Positions 8,124 through 11,577 of a stretch of DNA of 11,577 bases are shown in pieces. A program made the position numbers and the translations under genes. The stretch spans positions 1-11,577 of the forward strand of contig CADBUT010000007.1 in the NCBI GenBank assembly GCA_902797925.1, read 5' to 3'. The notes beneath the pieces were generated by a model. That model searched no databases. It was given only the letters and a program-made list of their open reading frames with translations, and was not told where the DNA came from. Position 1 is the first letter of the stretch, and the number at the start of each line of letters is the position of its first letter. This stretch comes from an uncultured Spirochaetaceae bacterium (GTDB lineage Bacteria > Spirochaetota > Spirochaetia > Treponematales > Treponemataceae).

Positions 8124-9889
8124 TCACCGTCCTTCAGCATAGCTGCTGCACTTGCTTCTATTTTGCCAGATTTTGATGAATAGATTTCATCAAGTTCCTT
8201 TTCGATATTCTTGAAAGGTTCAGACTGCCATACCGAATAGTTCCAGTCGATGAATTTCTGTCTGAACTGGTTGAAGAATGTACGTGCATCACCCTTGTCG
8301 CTCAAATCGAAATCTGAACCGAGAATCTTGAGCAAGTAATGGAATACGTAAGTTTGTCTTTCAACGCTTACCGCACCGTCAACATCGTCGAATGAGTTCT
8401 GCTGGAAGTATACGGCATCAAGGAAGTCAGACTTCAAATAAAGGATGAAGTCTTCAAGAGAAGTACCTTCTTCGCCGACAACCTTCATCATCTGTGCAAC
8501 TTCCGTGCCTTTCTTCAAGATTGAGCGGGCAAAACCAACCCAGTCTTCGCGGATAACGCTCTTGTATTTTGACCAAGACTCAAGCGGGTCAATCGCCGGA
8601 TACTTACGTGCGTCAGAACGTTCACGGCTAAGACCGTGGAAAGCGCCGACAACTTTAAGCGTTGCCTGCGTAACAGGCTCTTCAAAGTTACCGCCCGCCG
8701 GTGAAACTGTACCGCCGATTGTAACAGAACCGATTTCGCCAGAAGAAAGGCGCACAATGCCTGCACGTTCATAGAACGCTGCAATGTAAGATTCAAGATA
8801 AGCCGGGAAAGCTTCTTCACCAGGAATCTCTTCCAAGCGGCCAGACATTTCACGCAAAGCCTGTGCCCAGCGCGAAGTTGAGTCTGCAAGAAGCAGAACA
8901 TGAAGCCCCATCTGTCTGTAATATTCAGCCAAAGTAACGGCCGTATAAACCGAAGCTTCGCGCGCCGCAACAGGCATTGATGATGTATTACAAATAATTA
9001 CAGTTCGCTCAATCAAAGAACGGCCGGTACGCGGGTCGATAAGTTCAGGGAATTCTTTCAAGATTTCAACAACTTCACCGGCGCGCTCACCGCACGCTGC
9101 AACGATTACGATGTCAACGTCTGCGTTGCGGCTCGTTGTGTGCTGAAGAACAGTCTTGCCTGCACCGAACGGGCCAGGAACACAATATGTACCGCCCTTT
9201 GCAACAGGGAAGAACGTATCAACAAGGCGGATCTGGCAGACCATTGTATCTTCTGGCTTGAGGCGCTCTGCGTAGCAGTCAACAGCACGCTTAACCGGCC
9301 ACTGGAAAGTCATCGTAACATCATGCTTCTTGCCCTTTTCGTCTGAAAGCACTGCGATGACTTCTGTGTTAGTGTAACTTCCGAAAGATTTGATTGAATC
9401 AACTTTGTAAGTTCCATAAAAATTGAAAGGAACCATTATCTTGTGCTTGAAGTTTCCTTCAGGAACTTCGCCGAGATAATCGCCGCGCTTAACAGTGTCG
9501 CCGGCTTTAGCTATAGGAGTAAAATCCCATTTCTTAGTTTTATCGAGAGCATCAAGATAAATGCCGCGTTCCAAGAAGTAGCCGGCCTTTTCAGCAAGCT
9601 GCGGAAGCGGATTCTGCAAACCGTCGAAGACCTGACCCAAAAGGCCCGGGCCTAAAGTAACGGAAAGCATGTTGCCGGTAAAGACAACTTCGTCACCGGT
9701 TTTGATGCCTTTGGTCATTTCAAAGACCTGCAATTGAGCTTGATTTCCACGAATACGGATAACTTCGCTCTTTAAGCTTTTCTCGCCAACCTTTACGTAG
9801 CCTACTTCGTTCAAAGAAACATCGCCGTCAAACTCAACGCTGATCATGTTTCCATTGACTGCAGCTACTTTTCCTTTTGTATCCGTCAT
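8120..9889 (-). CDS. atpA: V-type ATPase subunit A (catalytic head subunit)
   Basis: Subunit A hydrolyses or makes ATP in the cytoplasmic A3B3 head. The 589-residue protein has the beta-barrel start (1-75), the V/A-type insertion absent from F-type beta (about 110-195), and a P-loop GPFGAGKT (239-246) with Lys245 and Thr246. The GER motif follows at 267-269 with catalytic Glu268, then SSMPVAAREASVY (303-315) and the Walker B-like LLLADSTSRWAQALRE (322-348 region). The helical C-terminal domain starts at about 440. After GER the usual GNE is AGE here. I recall this variant from the spirochaete/chlamydia branch, so it is probably a lineage trait rather than damage. The ATG at 9889 overlaps the preceding stop as ATGA, with GGAG about 7 nt upstream. 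All catalytic residues I can identify are present, so the enzyme should be active. Confidence 0.98.
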
Positions 9890-10437
9890 TTTGATTCTCC
9901 AAGTATCTGGTCGTATATAATGCGGTAAGATTCCATTCCCGCATTCTCGTCAAATTTCTGAATGCGCGCCGCGAGCAGCAGCTTCACTCCGTAAGCAAAG
10001 ACGGCATCAGCACAGAATGCATCGATTGGTGCAAATTCATCAATCATTTTCAGCCGTTCCTTGTTTAAGAACTGTTCAGCTTCAAGCGGGCTATCAAAAG
10101 CACATGCTGTCCTTGCAAGCTGCTGAATGTCTTGTGTTACAGTAGCCGCATCCGTGCTGTCAAAGTTCTTCTGCATCTTTGCGGCACGCTGCTGTGCAAG
10201 CGCAAGACGGAGAGAACGTTCCCAGCCGTACCAGCTGTTCAAGAAGCATGAGCCTGTATCGACAGGCTCTCTCGGCGGTTCAAGAGACAATGAGTTAATC
10301 TGCTCAAGAACGCTGCCTTCAAGAAAACTGGCGCACAAACCTTTGAAATAATCAAAAGTTATCGGAAGAGATGCTGTACTATCGCTAGAAAAGACAACAG
10401 CCGGAAGCTGTGCTACAAGATAGTAGTAATTCGACAC
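9886..10437 (-). CDS. DUF2764-like protein, probable C-subunit equivalent of the V-type ATPase
   Basis: This 183-residue soluble protein sits between atpE and atpA. The N-terminus MSNYYYLVAQLPAV and the SWYGWERSLRLALAQQRA segment (68-85) match what I recall of the DUF2764 family, found in this operon slot in spirochaetes, chlamydiae and Bacteroidetes. No C (d) subunit is present elsewhere in the operon. The helical pattern (WERSLRLALAQQR, then YGVKLLLAARIQKFDENAG at 149-167) resembles parts of the C subunit, the funnel that joins the D shaft to the K ring. This role is inferred from position and pattern, not proven. The start is GTG at 10437, immediately after the atpE TAA, with GGAGG 10 nt upstream. 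Its stop overlaps the atpA start. There is no signal peptide or membrane helix. Confidence 0.8.
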   Translation of the reverse strand: MSNYYYLVAQLPAVVFSSDSTASLPITFDYFKGLCASFLEGSVLEQINSLSLEPPREPVDTGSCFLNSWYGWERSLRLALAQQRAAKMQKNFDSTDAATVTQDIQQLARTACAFDSPLEAEQFLNKERLKMIDEFAPIDAFCADAVFAYGVKLLLAARIQKFDENAGMESYRIIYDQILGESK

Positions 10438-11058
10438 TTATTGTATTCCTCCAGCAGCATCTTTCATAATCTGAGCTGTCTTCGGATTAAGATATGCCGA
10501 GAAGAGCGCAGCAACTGATTCAGCAGAGAAATCGTAGAATGCCGCACCATCTTTTGTAGAAATTCTGAAACCTGCATCAAGAGATGAATCTGCCTTGATT
10601 TCAAGACCTTTTGCAATTTCGCCCTTGAGAGCGGCAGTAAGGCTGCTTGAAAGCGCTGCCGTGTCTTTTTCAGAAAGCAGAACGCTAATAGAAGAAGCTT
10701 CAGGGTTCTTCACCCATTCCTTAACAACTTCAGGGATAAGTGTCTTCAACAGCTTGTCGTCATAAGCTTTTGCTGTTTCAGACTGAACCAAAGCAGAAAG
10801 CTCTGCGTTTATTCCGTCACGGAATGACAAGATTGTATTGCGAGCAGCCTGCTTGATTGCATCAATGCTGGCTTTTTCAAGACGTTCCGCTTCAGCTTTT
10901 GCTTTCTTCTCACTTTCAGAAGCTTTTCTTTCAGCTTCAGCTACAATTGCTTCCGCACGTTTCTCAGCATCAGCAATAATGGCTTGAGCAGACGCTTCAG
11001 CGGCTCCAACGCCATCTTTTTTAATTTTATCAATCAGCTCTTGTAATTGAACGTCCAT
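10438..11058 (-). CDS. atpE: V-type ATPase subunit E (peripheral stalk)
   Basis: Subunit E forms the peripheral stalk that holds the head against rotation. I place the start at ATG 11058, giving 206 residues. The longer reading from TTG at 11070 is unlikely because its codons contain the GAGGGG Shine-Dalgarno. The N-terminal half (about 10-80) is a long Ala/Glu/Lys-rich amphipathic helix (ASAQAIIADAEKRAEAIV, then ERKASESEKKAKAEAERLEK) with the right-handed coiled-coil character of E subunits. The C-terminal half (about 95-200) is a mixed alpha/beta domain ending DAAGGIQ. It is the first gene of the operon, downstream of a sigma-70-type promoter, and abuts the next gene with no gap. No G/H subunit, E's usual coiled-coil partner in other V/A ATPases, is seen here. 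Assignment rests on composition, length and operon position. Confidence 0.92.
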   Translation of the reverse strand: MDVQLQELIDKIKKDGVGAAEASAQAIIADAEKRAEAIVAEAERKASESEKKAKAEAERLEKASIDAIKQAARNTILSFRDGINAELSALVQSETAKAYDDKLLKTLIPEVVKEWVKNPEASSISVLLSEKDTAALSSSLTAALKGEIAKGLEIKADSSLDAGFRISTKDGAAFYDFSAESVAALFSAYLNPKTAQIMKDAAGGIQ

Positions 11059-11062
11059 AGAA

Positions 11063-11068
11063 CCCCTC
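11063..11068 (-). promoter_or_regulatory. Ribosome binding site deciding the atpE start
   Basis: GAGGGG on the minus strand lies 4 nt before ATG 11058 (its GAGG core 6 nt before). It falls inside the codons that the TTG start at 11070 would translate, so the ATG is the more likely start. Confidence 0.75.
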
Positions 11069-11162
11069 AATTAATAAAAGATTTACGTATTCAAAAATCT
11101 AATGCACCACTACAAACAGCAACGTTTTGCAAGCACACTGATTTGATGAAACAATATATTTG

Positions 11163-11191
11163 ATTCTAAGCCTTAATTTACAAAAAAGCAA
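11163..11191 (-). promoter_or_regulatory. Sigma-70-type promoter of the V-type ATPase operon
   Basis: On the minus strand, TTGCTT (11186-11191, four of six matches to TTGACA) and TAGAAT (11163-11168, five of six to TATAAT) are separated by exactly 17 bp in the 221-bp gap before atpE. Initiation near 11156 would give a leader of about 100 nt. This is the best promoter match in the gap and is where the operon promoter is expected. Confidence 0.6.
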
Positions 11192-11231
11192 ACTAAAAAT
11201 CGGCTTATTTGTAAAAAGTTTGTTATTTTTT
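11182..11231. repeat. Imperfect inverted repeat overlapping the ATPase -35 box
   Basis: CAAACT (11189-11194) and AGTTTG (11217-11222) are inverted across 22 bp. Each is flanked outward by a run of six A or T (11182-11187 and 11226-11231). The inner 11186-11191 part overlaps the candidate -35. It could be an operator or a weak AT-rich terminator of the upstream gene; chance is possible in this AT-rich DNA. Confidence 0.3.
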
Positions 11232-11279
11232 AAATCAAACTGCCGACAATGTTTTTTCAAAACCCGCGGATTTTAAAGC

Positions 11280-11577
11280 TTATTTTTTCGAGTGTTTTTC
11301 AGATCCTAAGACAGAACGGCGCTGCAAAGCCAGAGAATAAAGCGCATGACAGTCAGAGTCTTTCATCTCATAGCTGAAAGCAGTACCCGTCAGAACAGTC
11401 ATTGACTTATCATACTTATTATTAGAATTCAGAATATTCTGAAAAACAAGAAGCATCTGCTGCAGGCGTTTTTCAGTGATTTCAGTAGACAGAACAATAA
11501 AGCCTGTATTAGAAACACGCCCTATTTCGCTGACAATACCGAAAACATGCTTTATCAATCCTGCAAAAAATGAAATT
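11280..11577 (-). CDS. C-terminal part of an unidentified protein, degenerate GGDEF-like; 5' end outside window
   Basis: The reading frame is open from the right edge to TAA at 11280 (98 residues visible). The TTG at 11558 is not needed as a start because the frame continues upstream (ISFFAG before it), so I treat the gene as 5'-truncated by the window. I do not recognise a specific family. The stretch EIGRVSNTGFIVLS aligns without gaps to the GGDEF-domain pattern (GR-x-GGDEF-x-V-L), with SNTGF in place of GGDEF (11499-11513). The remainder, a helix (TEKRLQQMLLVFQNIL), a strand (MTVLTGTAFSY) and a helix (DCHALYSLALQRR), follows the order expected in the C-terminal half of that fold. If so, the site is dead: the acidic residues for metal and catalysis are gone. 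It ends about 110 bp upstream of the ATPase promoter and is probably a separate unit. Confidence 0.6.
   Translation of the reverse strand, partial: ISFFAGLIKHVFGIVSEIGRVSNTGFIVLSTEITEKRLQQMLLVFQNILNSNNKYDKSMTVLTGTAFSYEMKDSDCHALYSLALQRRSVLGSEKHSKK

Noticed and set aside
8515..8970. 151-residue open frame in another minus-strand frame within atpA
   Set aside because: It overlaps the conserved catalytic domain of AtpA, including SSMPVAAREASVY, which is clearly the coding frame. The alternative is Leu/Arg/Ser-rich with no motif.
11059..11070. TTG start for atpE at 11070
   Set aside because: Its second and third codons contain the GAGGGG ribosome binding site that serves the ATG at 11058.
11249..11276. 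AAAA-TCCGCGGG-TTTT palindrome after the right-edge gene as a terminator
   Set aside because: The stem is at most about 6 bp with weak pairs once a proper loop is allowed, so it is not a convincing intrinsic terminator.
11556..11558. TTG at 11558 as the true start of the right-edge gene
   Set aside because: The frame stays open and protein-like to the window edge (ISFFAG upstream), no ribosome binding site precedes it, and the conserved pattern begins too close to it.

Overview
The window looks like chromosomal DNA from a spirochaete of the Treponema type. The evidence is the gene order of a bacterial V/A-type ATPase operon, E - DUF2764-like - A - B - D - I - K with no separate C, F or G gene. 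From general knowledge this order is typical of treponemes, borreliae and chlamydiae. Moderate GC content and MEP-pathway isoprenoid synthesis (ispG) also fit. The genus is an inference, not a measurement. All nine genes are on the minus strand, so transcription runs from high to low coordinates.

Layout in transcription order. (1) At 11577-11280 lies the C-terminal end of a gene that begins outside the window. It reads like a degenerate GGDEF-type domain. (2) At 11279-11059 is a 221-bp intergenic region with a good sigma-70-type promoter for the ATPase operon. (3) At 11058-3886 is the V-type ATPase operon. Most junctions are 4-nt overlaps or gaps of 0-7 nt; the exception is a 50-56 nt gap holding a hairpin just before the membrane-ring gene atpK. 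The operon ends at a near-perfect intrinsic terminator (12-bp stem plus U-run). (4) At 3743-1510 is a second unit: ispG translationally coupled (GTGA overlap) to an exported TPR-like protein, ending in a hairpin/U-tract. (5) At 1458-1 is an AT-rich gene for an AlgI/DltB-like membrane-bound O-acyltransferase, cut by the left edge probably only a few codons before its end.

The ATPase genes encode the catalytic head (A3B3), central shaft (D), peripheral stalk (E), membrane stator (I) and rotor ring (K). The DUF2764-like protein fills the position of the missing C subunit that links shaft to ring. The K subunit keeps the residues that bind Na+ in the Enterococcus hirae NtpK ring, so a Na+-coupled machine is plausible. 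IspG performs the penultimate step of HMBPP production for isoprenoids. The TPR protein is exported, and the MBOAT protein probably acylates a surface or exported polymer together with a partner outside the window.

I found no mobile element, CRISPR array, tRNA or rRNA, and no clear new multi-gene system. The observations most worth a second look are the DUF2764-like candidate C subunit with no recognisable F gene, the SNTGF-for-GGDEF substitution in the right-edge gene, the Na+-site signature in AtpK, and the hairpin before atpK.
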